Positions 53,649-62,919 of a stretch of DNA of 64,000 bases are shown in pieces. A model generated the notes under the pieces. That model worked only from the letters and a program-made list of their open reading frames with translations. It was not told the DNA's origin and made no database searches. The stretch's first letter is position 1; each line of letters starts with the position of its first letter. Source of the stretch: Botrimarina colliarenosi (GTDB lineage: Bacteria; Planctomycetota; Planctomycetia; Pirellulales; Lacipirellulaceae); NCBI RefSeq assembly GCF_007859955.1, contig NZ_SJPR01000004.1, positions 1 to 64,000 on the forward strand, written 5' to 3'. A program made the translations under genes and the position numbers.

Positions 53649-54362
53649 TTAGAACCGGTTGCGGATCCAGCTAGGGACCCGCTGCTTGTGCCGACAGACC
53701 ACCGTACCCGCGAGGGGGACGCCGTCGCTGCGGAGCTGCTCGGCCGCGCGTTCCAGCAGCGTCGCGGAAGTCTGCTCGTGGCTGACCGCCAGGATCGCGG
53801 CGTCAAGCCGACGAGCGATCAGGAGCATGTGACGCAGCTCGCTCGTCAGCGGGAGGTCGAACACGACCATCTGATGCGACTCCCGCAACCCGCTGAGCAA
53901 GGCTTCGACGTGCTGGCAGTCGAGACCGACGCGATCCATCAGGCCGGTCGTGCCCACCGGCATGACCTCGAGGCCATCGACCGTCGTCTCGTGGACCGCG
54001 TCGGAAACGCTGCAATGGCCGGCCATCACGTCGGCAAGCCCCTGCACGCCACGGAGCCGGAACTGGCGGGCTACCGTGGGATGCTCGGCCGAGGCGTCGA
54101 TCAGCAAGACCGGACGCATCTGGTGGTCGGCGGCCCGGATCGCGAGGTTCGCCGCCACGGTGCTGACGCCCGCCTTGCGGTCGCAAGAAGTGATCCCAAC
54201 GAGGAAGCCGGCGCCGTCGTTCTGCTCACGGACCTCTTCCAATCGCGGTTGAAGCCGCCAGAGGAGCGTGTCGTAGGCGTCGGCGCCGCGGCGCCGGGGC
54301 GCCGTACGGATGACGGCGTCGCGAGCCGCGGCGGGCTTGTCGATCGCTTTGGTGGAATCCAT
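53649..54362 (-). CDS. CpsD/CapB-like ATPase homologue lacking the P-loop lysine
   Basis: This 237-residue protein has the fold pattern of bacterial tyrosine kinases that work with Wzz: 'YDTLLWRLQPRLEEV', a Walker A region 'ITSCDRKAGVSTVAANLA' (57-74), and Walker A-prime 'VLLIDASAEHP'. The nucleotide-gripping lysine in G-x-G-K-S/T is a valine here (V66), and the aspartates of Walker A-prime are partly missing. The tyrosine-rich C-terminal tail of kinases is absent. So it is probably a non-kinase partner of the chain-length protein 80 bases upstream. It is also divergent in sequence from ParA-type ATPases. Confidence 0.75.
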   Translation of the reverse strand: MDSTKAIDKPAAARDAVIRTAPRRRGADAYDTLLWRLQPRLEEVREQNDGAGFLVGITSCDRKAGVSTVAANLAIRAADHQMRPVLLIDASAEHPTVARQFRLRGVQGLADVMAGHCSVSDAVHETTVDGLEVMPVGTTGLMDRVGLDCQHVEALLSGLRESHQMVVFDLPLTSELRHMLLIARRLDAAILAVSHEQTSATLLERAAEQLRSDGVPLAGTVVCRHKQRVPSWIRNRF

Positions 54363-54442
54363 CGCGAATTCTCGGTTGATTGGGACGAAGGAGACAGGAA
54401 GGGGGGGCGCGCGCCGAAAGCAAATCGCACGACAGCAGACTG

Positions 54443-56017
54443 CTACGGGGCAAGCACGCGGCCGTGGACGGAGGAATCGGGGATCGACGCCAACACCGGG
54501 GCGCCCGTCGCCAACTCGATCGAACGGTCGTCGCGGACCTTATCGTTGAGCTGTTCGAGCGCCAGGATCGAAGCCGCTGTGCCGGCGAACGCCAGGACCA
54601 ACGACCCGAGCCCCACCAACAGCTTCGACGGGCTCACCGGCTTTTCGGAGAACGTCGGCGTCTGGGCGACGCTCACGCTTGAGACCTCTTGCAGCTCGAG
54701 CTCTTCATCGATCCGGGTCTGCTCAAGATTGTCCGAGTAGCGGATGTACTTGCGGCTGAGAATTTGCTCCTCGCGTTCGAGCATGGCCAGCCGCATCGCA
54801 TCGGCGTTGATCTTTTCGAGGTCGCGACGGACGGTTTCGTCCTGGTCACGCAGCGCGCCGAGCTTCGCCTCAAGGCTGGCGACCTGGCCCTGCTTTTGTT
54901 TGGCGGCCAGCGACAGCTCGCGGTGGATCGGGTTGACGTCGTCGGTCGTCTCTTCGCGGACGTTGTCTTGCCCATCGACGACCTTCTCCGCCTCCTCGAT
55001 CTGCTGTGAGATCGCGATCACCAGCGGGTGCGAGTTGCTGTAGCGCGCCTTGAGATCGGCCTGCCGCACCTGAAGCGTGTAGAGCTGCTCCCTGAGCAAA
55101 TCGGCGCCGCCGTTAGGGATCGACTTCTTCGAAGCGATCAGGCGTTCGGGCATACCGCCCAGCTGGCGGCGGAGGTCTTGGAGTTCCGCCACCAGGGCGT
55201 TGCGCTGGCTCTCGGCCTCGAAGGCCGACATCGTGATCGACTGGAGCTGGTTCTCCAGGTTCTGGCGCCGGGACTCGATCGAGGCGACCCCGATCTCGTT
55301 CTTCGCCTTGCGGACCCCGTCCATGGCTGCGTCGAGTTGGCCACGGAGTAGTTTTTCTTGCTCTTGGAAGAACGCCCGCGAACCTTCGTTGCGATTGATC
55401 CGCAAGTGCTCTTCACGGTAGACGTCGATCAGGGTCTCGAGGATCGTCTTGGCGCCGACCGCCGAGGTGGTGCTGTAGGTCACCAAGAGCATGGTCGAAT
55501 CCCGCTCCGAGTCGGCGACAAGGTTTTTCTCGATCTCGATCGCGGCCTCTTCGGTGTCGCTGATCGGGTCGATGCTCTTCAATGCGGACATCGCGTTGCG
55601 AAGCGTCGCGCCGACGGTCGCATCGAGAGTTTGCGCTAAAGCGTTTGGCGCGGCCTCGCCCTCCCCCCCCTCGGGGCCGCCGCGGAGGATGTAGTCGGAG
55701 CCAAGCCGTTCGACCACTTTCAGAATGACGCCGCGGCTCTGGATCAGATCGAGAGCGGTAACGACTTCGGCGTCGCGTCCCAGCTGCTGGATCCCCATGA
55801 TCTGTTGCCCGGTCTGGGCGGTTGGGTCGAGGCTCACGCTCTGGCGCCCCATCTGGAGGGCGAGCTTCGCCTCGGAGCGGTACTCACGCGGGGCGAACAG
55901 CGCGATCCCTAAGCCGGTTGCGATCACCAACGCCGGGATCAGCACCGCCTTGAACCGGTGGCGGAACAACATCTCCAATAGATGGACGGCGGACGAACGA
56001 GACGATTGATTGGACAT
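54443..56017 (-). CDS. Wzz/GumC-type polysaccharide chain-length protein
   Basis: This 524-residue inner-membrane protein has a first helix ('AVLIPALVIATGLGIALFA') near the N-terminus, a long periplasmic coiled coil (about 180-430), and a second helix ('LLVGLGSLVLAFAGTAASIL') near the C-terminus. The Wzz motif before helix 2 is 'PVSPSK'. No kinase domain is attached; the CpsD-like gene follows separately. An alternative GTG start lies 12 bases upstream. It probably sets polymer length and links to export. The upstream neighbour is the family 4 glycosyltransferase. Confidence 0.9.
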   Translation of the reverse strand: MSNQSSRSSAVHLLEMLFRHRFKAVLIPALVIATGLGIALFAPREYRSEAKLALQMGRQSVSLDPTAQTGQQIMGIQQLGRDAEVVTALDLIQSRGVILKVVERLGSDYILRGGPEGGEGEAAPNALAQTLDATVGATLRNAMSALKSIDPISDTEEAAIEIEKNLVADSERDSTMLLVTYSTTSAVGAKTILETLIDVYREEHLRINRNEGSRAFFQEQEKLLRGQLDAAMDGVRKAKNEIGVASIESRRQNLENQLQSITMSAFEAESQRNALVAELQDLRRQLGGMPERLIASKKSIPNGGADLLREQLYTLQVRQADLKARYSNSHPLVIAISQQIEEAEKVVDGQDNVREETTDDVNPIHRELSLAAKQKQGQVASLEAKLGALRDQDETVRRDLEKINADAMRLAMLEREEQILSRKYIRYSDNLEQTRIDEELELQEVSSVSVAQTPTFSEKPVSPSKLLVGLGSLVLAFAGTAASILALEQLNDKVRDDRSIELATGAPVLASIPDSSVHGRVLAP

Positions 56018-56043
56018 CGGAATGCTCACGCGAGGTGGCTGTG

Positions 56044-57432
56044 TTAGCCGACAGAGGGGCCGACGGAAGGTTGATTGGCGGGCAAGTTGGACGAGACGCG
56101 ATCGGTTCTAGCGGCGCGCCGTTCGCGGGCCGTCGACGACTCGACGGCGTACGCGTCGGCGTACCAGCGAAGGAGGGTTTCCGCCTGGCGAGACCACATG
56201 TGTTGCTGGGCTTCGGCGCGGGCGCCCTCGCTCAGTTGCCGCCAGAGTACGGGCTCACGGGCCAGCCGAGTCATTGCGACCGCCATGCCCGTGACCGTCT
56301 CGTTGGGAGACCCGACGGGGACCGGCATCGCACAGCTGGACGTCATGATGTCGGCCGCGCCTTGGTGATCGACGCCGACGATTGGCGACCCCGCCGCGAG
56401 GGCTTCGAGCAGGCCGGTGCCCGACGTGTCTCGCATGCTGGTGAAGGCGAAGCAGTCGGCCCACTGGTAGTGGGGGAGCGTCGCGCGGTAGTCGGGCCAG
56501 CCGAGCCACTCGATCCGGTCGGCGATACCCAAACGGTTCGCTAGGCGTCGCCAGGCCGCTTCGCTCGGCCCGACGCCCAACACCCGCAGACGCCAATCGA
56601 CGTCGGGTGGCAGTAACGGCAAGGCCTTCAGCAGCAACGGCAGGGTCTTCCAAGCCCGCAAACGTCCCGACCAGAGAATCCTCAGCGGCTCGCCCGCCCG
56701 ACGTGGTTCGCGTGCCGGGCTGATCGGGATGTCGAGCGCTGTCTCGAGCTGCACCGGCGCCTTGCGGCCCGTCGCACGCTGGATGTCTTGGGACGCCTGG
56801 TGGGTCGCCGCTATCAAGACCGCCGCCCGTCGCGTCGCCAAGCGGACGCGCCGGCTGAACCGCAATTGCCAGGCGTTGATCGCGTTGCGACAGACCTCAA
56901 TCCACGCGCCACGGAGACCCAGTTCGCTCAGGTACCTTGCCGGGAAGGCCTGGGTCCCGCCGACCGGGCCCCACACGAACGGAACGCCGAGGCGCCACGC
57001 CTCGCCCGGCTCGCGGAAGCCACAGAACGTCGTCTGATGGGCGAGGTCGAAGGGACGCTCGGCGTGCAGTTTTTGCGCTTCGCGGAGGGCGCACCGATGC
57101 CAGAGTCGGTAGCCCATGTAGTAAGTCGTCGCCGATCGGTTGTAGAGGTCGCCCCACCAGCAGCGGTCGATGCCGATAAAGTGGAGCCGATCGCCAATGC
57201 CAAGCCGCTGGGCTTCGTCGCGGAGCAGACCATCGTTGGTCGCTTCGCCGTGCAGCACGGTCACGTCGTGTTGCTGAGCGGCATGAACGGCCCGGTACCA
57301 GCCGATCCGCGACTCCATCGACTGGTGGGGGTGGCAGGCGTGGGCGACCTGCAAGACGCGCAGCCGCCGGCCTTCGATCGGGTCAGCGCCCGACGGGGCA
57401 GCGGTCGCCGGAACAACGGCACGATCACTCAT
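56044..57432 (-). CDS. Family 4 glycosyltransferase
   Basis: This 462-residue GT-B enzyme has the C-terminal nucleotide-sugar site of family 4: 'RILWSGRLRAWKTLPLLLKA', 'LPHYQWADCFAFTSMRDTSG', then 'GLLEALAAGSPIVGVDHQGA'. The N-domain begins 'LRVLQVAHACHPHQSMESRI' with 'VWGPVGGTQAFP'. It should add a hexose to a lipid-linked intermediate. Start codons at 57432 and 57471 are both possible; neither has a ribosome site. It lies 26 bases upstream of the Wzz-like gene. Confidence 0.9.
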   Translation of the reverse strand: MSDRAVVPATAAPSGADPIEGRRLRVLQVAHACHPHQSMESRIGWYRAVHAAQQHDVTVLHGEATNDGLLRDEAQRLGIGDRLHFIGIDRCWWGDLYNRSATTYYMGYRLWHRCALREAQKLHAERPFDLAHQTTFCGFREPGEAWRLGVPFVWGPVGGTQAFPARYLSELGLRGAWIEVCRNAINAWQLRFSRRVRLATRRAAVLIAATHQASQDIQRATGRKAPVQLETALDIPISPAREPRRAGEPLRILWSGRLRAWKTLPLLLKALPLLPPDVDWRLRVLGVGPSEAAWRRLANRLGIADRIEWLGWPDYRATLPHYQWADCFAFTSMRDTSGTGLLEALAAGSPIVGVDHQGAADIMTSSCAMPVPVGSPNETVTGMAVAMTRLAREPVLWRQLSEGARAEAQQHMWSRQAETLLRWYADAYAVESSTARERRAARTDRVSSNLPANQPSVGPSVG

Positions 57433-57585
57433 GTCGTTCGGCGCCAACGGAATTGGCTTCGTCCCAGGCATTGCGGGAGAGGCGTCGTCGATGGAAAGGG
57501 AGGAGGCGCCGGCGGGAAGCGGGCGTCGGCGGGCTGGCGATTCCCACCGACGCGAGTGTCTTTGGACCAAGGCGGGCGGCCCGCC

Positions 57586-58698
57586 CTATCGTCCCTTTTG
57601 CATCAGCACCGACGGCCCTGTCTTGGCGACGAGCACCAGGTCGAGCAACGGGCTACGCCGCTCAGCGTAATCCAGGTCCATCCTAACCCAATCGTCGAAG
57701 GGCACCAGATTTCGGCCGTAGATCTGCCACGTGCACGTTAAACCCGGCATAACGTGCAGACGCCGACGTTGCCAGCCCTTGCACGCCCGCGACTCGTCGA
57801 CCGGCAGCGGTCGGGGCCCGACCAGCGACATGTCGCCGCACAGGACGTTCCAGAGCTGGGGCAGCTCATCGATGCTGGTCTTGCGAAGCAGCCGACCAAC
57901 CGGTGTAACCCGCGGGTCGTTGGCGATCTTAAACGCCGGGCCGTCCTGTTCGCTGACGGCACGCAGAGAGGCTTTTAGCTCTTCGGCGTCGGGCCGCATG
58001 GTGCGGAGTTTGTACATCCGGAACCGCTTGCCGCCGAAGCCTTCTCGTTCTTGGACAAAGAAGGCGGGGCCCGTCGTCGTGAGCTTGACCGCCACGACGC
58101 CAAGGGCGATCAGCGGGCTGGCGAGCAGCAAGCCGGTCGCGGCGCCGGCGACGTCGATCGATCGTTTCCAGAGCGGCGTCGGTCTCAGAAAGAATCCGTC
58201 AAAGAGGCTAACGCCCTGTTGGCAGGGGGACTCGCCGCCGGGCCTGCCGACTCCGACGAGGCTGTCGGGGCCGTCTTCATCGGGCTTGCCAAGATCGCCG
58301 CTGTCGCGGTCGGGGTAAACGATCACATCGCAATTCGGCCGGTCGGCGCCGGCGGCGTACCACTCGCACAGGTCGGTGGCGACTTTCCAGGCGCCCGACT
58401 CGGGCGTATCGGGCAGCAACAGTCCTAGCCGGCCGTCACGCAGCCAGCCGGCCGTGTCGGTCAGCCGGAGCCGCGACGCCAACATGCGTTCGAGGTCAAG
58501 GATGTCTTTGGGGGAGTTCTTCGTCGCCGAAGGCTCGACCACCAGCAGAGAAACGACCGAGCCGTTTCGATCAACCCGCATCCGCTCGGCCGCCGCCGCG
58601 AGCTCGAACCGCTCCGGCGAGAGCAAGAAACCATCCGCTTGCCTGCGGCGACTCCTTGCCGCCGTTAGCTCGACAAGCGAACGCACCAGTGTGAGCAT
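57586..58698 (-). CDS. Undecaprenyl-phosphate sugar transferase with N-terminal GGDEF-like half
   Basis: This 370-residue protein is the initiating enzyme of the cluster: the C-terminal half is a bacterial sugar transferase ('PLWKRSIDVAGAATGLLLAS', 'MYKLRTMRPDAEELK', 'RKTSIDELPQLWNVLCGDMS' and 'LVGPRPLPVDESR'), which loads a hexose-phosphate onto undecaprenyl phosphate. The N-terminal 140 residues are not the usual membrane-helix region: 'LSPERFELAAAAERMRVDRN' with 'LRDGRLGLLLPDTPESGAWK' resembles a degenerate GGDEF domain without the catalytic motif. It may bind a nucleotide signal. It starts the exopolysaccharide transcript and is divergent from a diguanylate cyclase gene. Confidence 0.85.
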   Translation of the reverse strand: MLTLVRSLVELTAARSRRRQADGFLLSPERFELAAAAERMRVDRNGSVVSLLVVEPSATKNSPKDILDLERMLASRLRLTDTAGWLRDGRLGLLLPDTPESGAWKVATDLCEWYAAGADRPNCDVIVYPDRDSGDLGKPDEDGPDSLVGVGRPGGESPCQQGVSLFDGFFLRPTPLWKRSIDVAGAATGLLLASPLIALGVVAVKLTTTGPAFFVQEREGFGGKRFRMYKLRTMRPDAEELKASLRAVSEQDGPAFKIANDPRVTPVGRLLRKTSIDELPQLWNVLCGDMSLVGPRPLPVDESRACKGWQRRRLHVMPGLTCTWQIYGRNLVPFDDWVRMDLDYAERRSPLLDLVLVAKTGPSVLMQKGR

Positions 58699-58951
58699 AA
58701 TAGGCTGACAGTAAGCGCGAACCGGCGAGGGCGGGAGCTCGGGGGGAGCCGCGTCGATTCGATAGGTGAGGTAAGGAGCGGCGTCCGACGGTCGGTCAAC
58801 AACCGCGACCTTCAGCCGGCGCCCGTCGTGGGGCGGGGACCCGACGCGATAGGCGTAGGGATGGGCCGAGTATAGTCAGTGCGAGCATCTTGTCGATTTT
58901 TCCTCCGAATTTTCTTTGCCGACCGGGCGCCGAACCGCCACTCGGCGCAAA

Positions 58952-59719
58952 ATGGCCCCGGTGACTACCACCTCCCCGGAAATCGCCGCTCGACTGGCAA
59001 CGGTGCTCGATTCGACGAGCGTGCCGCTGGCCGTGCTCGACCTCTCAACGGGCCTACTCGGCTGGAGAAACGCGGCCTTTTCGCGTCTCGCCCAGCAGCA
59101 AGGGCTGACGGAGCCGGTGTTAGCGGCCGAGCTGACTGTCACTGGGTGGCGCCGGAATGTGCAGCCGTTGCCCGGCGGTGAAGGGTCGGCCGCCCTGATC
59201 GAATGGCTTCCCGAAACCCCTCGGGACGCCGCCGCCACCGTCCCCAACGACCTCGATCCGGTGACCTCGGTGCTCTGCCGCAGTGCAATCGAGGGCGCTT
59301 TGGCGGACCGATTCGCCGTCCGTGAACAGCGGCCCTTCGCCCTGGCGTTCCTGGACCTGGTCGATTTCAAACAAGTTAACGACCAATATGGCCACCTTGT
59401 CGGGGACCGCTGCCTCGCGTGCGTCGGCTCGCGGTTGCGGCAGGCAGTGCGAACCGGTGACCTGGTCGGGCGCTACGGCGGGGATGAGTTCTTGCTCCTT
59501 CTCGACGGGGTCCACGACCAGGCGACCTATGCCCCGATCCGCGACCGCCTCTTGAGCGAGCTTTATGAGCCGCTGGTGATCGAAGGCGCCTCGATCCGCA
59601 TCGGGGCAAGCATCGGCGTCGCCTACTCCCGGGCGGACTGGGAGGGCGTAGACGCCATGCTCGAGGCCGCCGACAGAGCGATGTACGCCGACAAGCGAGG
59701 CGAGTCGACGCCCTCGTAG
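58952..59719 (+). CDS. Diguanylate cyclase (GGDEF protein)
   Basis: This 255-residue protein makes cyclic-di-GMP. The C-terminal GGDEF domain carries 'LAFLDLVDFKQVNDQYGHLV', the active motif 'RYGGDEFLLLL' and 'RIGASIGVAYSRA'. The N-terminal 110 residues form a small sensor-like (PAS-type) region ('VPLAVLDLSTGLLGWRNAAF'). No RxxD inhibitory site is clear. It is divergent from the initiating sugar transferase gene, with 253 bases between starts, so cyclic-di-GMP control of the polysaccharide cluster is plausible (inference). A pair of weak hairpins follows at 59732-59767. Confidence 0.93.
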   Translation: MAPVTTTSPEIAARLATVLDSTSVPLAVLDLSTGLLGWRNAAFSRLAQQQGLTEPVLAAELTVTGWRRNVQPLPGGEGSAALIEWLPETPRDAAATVPNDLDPVTSVLCRSAIEGALADRFAVREQRPFALAFLDLVDFKQVNDQYGHLVGDRCLACVGSRLRQAVRTGDLVGRYGGDEFLLLLDGVHDQATYAPIRDRLLSELYEPLVIEGASIRIGASIGVAYSRADWEGVDAMLEAADRAMYADKRGESTPS

Positions 59720-59846
59720 GCCCGGCTAACCCCGCCTTGGATGGAGGCGGAAACGCCAGCCGGCGTTGCCGAGAGAGCCCTACTTGGCTAGCTTCTCCAT
59801 TTGGCACAGTTCATTGCGGCAAGCGGTTTCCTAGGGAGGGGGCGCC

Positions 59847-62800
59847 ATGCGGATCAACCAACTCATCACTCACCGTGAGACTTCCGCCGGAAGCGACTCG
59901 CTCGGAGTGGTTTCGCCCCGCCTGGCGGCATACCAGGCGGACTCTTTCGACCACAGCGGCGCGGTCGCCGGGCTCGTGGCTGAGATCTTCCTGGGGACGG
60001 AGGACCCGCGTTGGCGCGACGCGCCATGGGTGGCGGGCGAGGCGACGATTAGCGTCGCCGCCGGCGAATTACGACTCCGACGGGCCGGGTCACGCCGTTC
60101 ACCGAAGCTGACCCTTGCGAGCGTCAGCCCGCGTTCGACCACCTCGCCCGTGGGTCCCGAGTCTTGGCAGCAAGGGACGCCGGCGTCGGTTCTGGGGGCT
60201 GTCTTCTTCGCCGCCGCGGGCGAGTCGGCCCCTTTGTCGCCGTTGCTCTCCGCCAAGGTCGCCGAAGAATTCACGCGTCTAGCGGCCCGTCGACGACGCG
60301 CCGACGCCCCGCCCCACGCCGATAACCAGCCGCGTCGCACCGACGAACTCCTCCGCCGCCGCGACGAGCTCGCCGCCCGCATCGAGGCGCTGCTCGGCGC
60401 CCGCCGCCAAGAGAGCGGGACGCTCGACCGGCGACTCGCCGAGCTAGACGCCGCCCGCACGGAACTCGCCGACCAAGTCGAAGAGCTGCTTCGCCGCGTC
60501 CGGGCGCTGGCGGGGCAGCTTGACGCCGCGGGGGCCCACGCGCGATACGAAGAGCTCAGCCGCGTCGCCGCCGAGGCCGAGGGACGCCAAGCCGCCGACC
60601 AATGGGCGCCCCGTGTCGAAGAACTCGACGAAGAAGTCGCCCGGTGGCGTTCCACCCTCGCCGAGCTGGATGGCCGAGAGACGTATGTCCGCGCCGAGTT
60701 GGCTCGCGTCCGGGCCGACGACGTCTCTCCGCAGATCGTCCTCGCCGACCAGCGCGCCAGCGTCGCGGTAGCGCAGCGGTTGATCGCCGATCTCGAGAGC
60801 GAGGTCGCCCGGTTCGCCCGCTCCGGTGAATCGCCCCTGTGCGTCTGTCAGGACGCGCACCCGCGGCTGAATCCGTTGGTCGAGACGCTCGGCCGCCATG
60901 TCGATCGGTTGGCAGAGCTGGTCTCGCAGCAAGACCACGCCCTCCGGACTCAGGAGCTGATGGCCGAAGCGGCCCAGCTCGAGCGGTCGCAAGCCGAATT
61001 GCGCCGCCAGCTCGAGCACCTGCTCGAACGACGGCAGACCCATTGGCGTAGCAGCCGCGCGCGGTCGGTCCGCGGCGTTGACGCGGCGCCGGGCTACCTC
61101 GATCGCTTCGATCGGCCCACACTCGAAGCGGAGCACCGCCGCCTGGCGGAAACGCTCGCCGCCAGGGAGGCCGAGCTCGAAGCGCTCGACCGCGACCGTC
61201 GCGACGTCAGCGAGCGACGCCGCCGGCTCCTTGACGCGGGGCAGCTCGCCGCATGGCAGCGGGAACTCGATGCGTTGCAAGCCGACCTCTCGCGCGTCGC
61301 CGATACCCCCGCGCCGCGCGACGGGGGCTCCCTCCGCGCGTCGGACGTGCTGGCCCGGCTCAGCGATGGCGAGTTCACTGAACTGCGGCTCGCCCCGGGA
61401 GGTCGGGCGGTCGAGGCCCGCGACCGTTCCGGGCGGATCATCCGCCAGCAAGACCTGTCGCTCATCGAGCAGCGGCTGGTGGCCTGGGCGCTGCGGCTGG
61501 CGCTCGCCGACGCGTGCCACGCGGCCGACATTACATTCCCGCTGGTGGCGGACCAGCCGTTCGCGGACCTCGACGATCGCCACGCCGCTAATCTGGCGAC
61601 CTGCCTGGACGATTACTCCCAACGGGGGCGACAGGTGCTGCTCATGGCCCGCGACGGCGCCGGACTCAATCGACTGCGGAGCCTCGGCGTCGAGGTGCGT
61701 GGCCTGCGGGGTGATCGCGTCGTTGTCGAGAAGGCCGTCGCGGTTGAACGGGTCGCCCCGCCCTCCCCTCCCCCGACCCAGACCGTTGTCCGCGAAGAGA
61801 CCTTTGCGAGATCGCTGGTGCTCGATATCGGCGACTCGATCGAACGCTTCCCGGTCCGTATCGCCGGCGGCGCCGAGGCGTTCGCTAGCGCGCGGGTGCG
61901 GACCATCGGCGACTTGATCGGCGGCGACCCCAGTGCGATCGCCGAAGAACTGCAGATCGAGGACGTCACGGCAGAGTTGGTCGCCCTCTGGCAGGCGCAC
62001 CTTGCTCTGGTTTGCTTTACCCCGGGACTCGATTTGGGCGCCGCTAAGCTGCTCGTCGAGTGTGACCTGCTGTCGGTCGAAGAACTCGCCGAAGCGAACG
62101 CCGACCGACTCCGTGACGCGATGCGTCGCCGGGGCGCCGGGCAAGCGATGCTCGACCGTATTGAAGAGTGGGTCGAGGCGGCTGCCGACGGGGTTGAGAG
62201 ATGGCAGTCGACCGGCTACGCCAAAGCGTGGCGCCGAAACCGCGAAGAACGCCGGCAACGGATCCGCGACAACGCCAGCCGCCGTAGCGAGCGAGGCAGT
62301 CGGAACGAACGCTCCCTCCGCCTCAGCGACCACGAAGACCGCCAGCCGCGCCGTCACCGCGACGACGAACAATCGGAACGGCGGTCTTCGGGAACCGCGT
62401 CGTCCGATCGACGCGAAGAGAAGAAGAAGTCGCTCCGCTTCTACCTCGAAACCGACAGCGAGATCGAAGCGGCGCCATCGATCGGTCCGAAGCGGGCCGA
62501 ACAGCTCATCGAGCTCGGGGTGGCGCGTGTTTCGCAACTGCTCGCAGCCGATCCGGAAGACCTCGCCGCTCGGCTCGACGACTCGCGGATCGACGCGGCG
62601 ACGATCGTCGCTTGGCAACACCAAGCCGAGTTGATGTGCCGCGTGCCGGGGCTCCGAGGGCACGACGCCCAGGTCCTTGTCGGCAGCGGGTTTACTTCCG
62701 CCGAAGAGATCGCTGGCATGAAGCCGGCGGAGTTGTTGGGTTTCGTCGATCCGTTCTGCGACACCTCCGAGGGCCAGCGGGCCCTGCGTGGCTCGGCGCG

Positions 62801-62870
62801 GCCCGATTTGGTGGAAGTCACCGAATGGATCCAGGGCGCCCGTCAACGCCGCGCGGTCGGCGCCGCGTGA
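59847..62870 (+). CDS. Rad50/SMC-like coiled-coil protein with DUF4332 helix-hairpin-helix domains
   Basis: This 1007-residue protein has a globular N-terminus (1-150), a long coiled coil (about 160-480), an ATPase-like C-lobe and helix-hairpin-helix ends. The C-lobe has an ABC-signature-like 'ARLSDGEFTELRL' (about 505) and a Walker B/D-loop-like 'PLVADQPFADLDDRHA' (D569), as in Rad50, SMC and YhaN. But no Walker A (G-x4-GKS/T) is visible in the N-lobe. Cysteines C332 and C334 ('PLCVCQD') sit at the coiled-coil midpoint, where Rad50 has its zinc hook. Two DUF4332-type HhH modules follow (about 645-790 and 870-1000), joined by a charged, low-complexity linker. It probably binds DNA; function unknown. 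Confidence 0.7.
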   Translation: MRINQLITHRETSAGSDSLGVVSPRLAAYQADSFDHSGAVAGLVAEIFLGTEDPRWRDAPWVAGEATISVAAGELRLRRAGSRRSPKLTLASVSPRSTTSPVGPESWQQGTPASVLGAVFFAAAGESAPLSPLLSAKVAEEFTRLAARRRRADAPPHADNQPRRTDELLRRRDELAARIEALLGARRQESGTLDRRLAELDAARTELADQVEELLRRVRALAGQLDAAGAHARYEELSRVAAEAEGRQAADQWAPRVEELDEEVARWRSTLAELDGRETYVRAELARVRADDVSPQIVLADQRASVAVAQRLIADLESEVARFARSGESPLCVCQDAHPRLNPLVETLGRHVDRLAELVSQQDHALRTQELMAEAAQLERSQAELRRQLEHLLERRQTHWRSSRARSVRGVDAAPGYLDRFDRPTLEAEHRRLAETLAAREAELEALDRDRRDVSERRRRLLDAGQLAAWQRELDALQADLSRVADTPAPRDGGSLRASDVLARLSDGEFTELRLAPGGRAVEARDRSGRIIRQQDLSLIEQRLVAWALRLALADACHAADITFPLVADQPFADLDDRHAANLATCLDDYSQRGRQVLLMARDGAGLNRLRSLGVEVRGLRGDRVVVEKAVAVERVAPPSPPPTQTVVREETFARSLVLDIGDSIERFPVRIAGGAEAFASARVRTIGDLIGGDPSAIAEELQIEDVTAELVALWQAHLALVCFTPGLDLGAAKLLVECDLLSVEELAEANADRLRDAMRRRGAGQAMLDRIEEWVEAAADGVERWQSTGYAKAWRRNREERRQRIRDNASRRSERGSRNERSLRLSDHEDRQPRRHRDDEQSERRSSGTASSDRREEKKKSLRFYLETDSEIEAAPSIGPKRAEQLIELGVARVSQLLAADPEDLAARLDDSRIDAATIVAWQHQAELMCRVPGLRGHDAQVLVGSGFTSAEEIAGMKPAELLGFVDPFCDTSEGQRALRGSARPDLVEVTEWIQGARQRRAVGAA

Positions 62871-62919
62871 CCGGTCACGGCCGGTGACGACGACGTTGGC
62901 CATCGGTTATACCGTGCCC

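Noticed and set aside
60444..62903. Very long minus-strand open frame opposite the Rad50-like gene
   Set aside because: It is an antisense shadow in GC-rich DNA; it lacks any family pattern, while the plus-strand frame has clear motifs.
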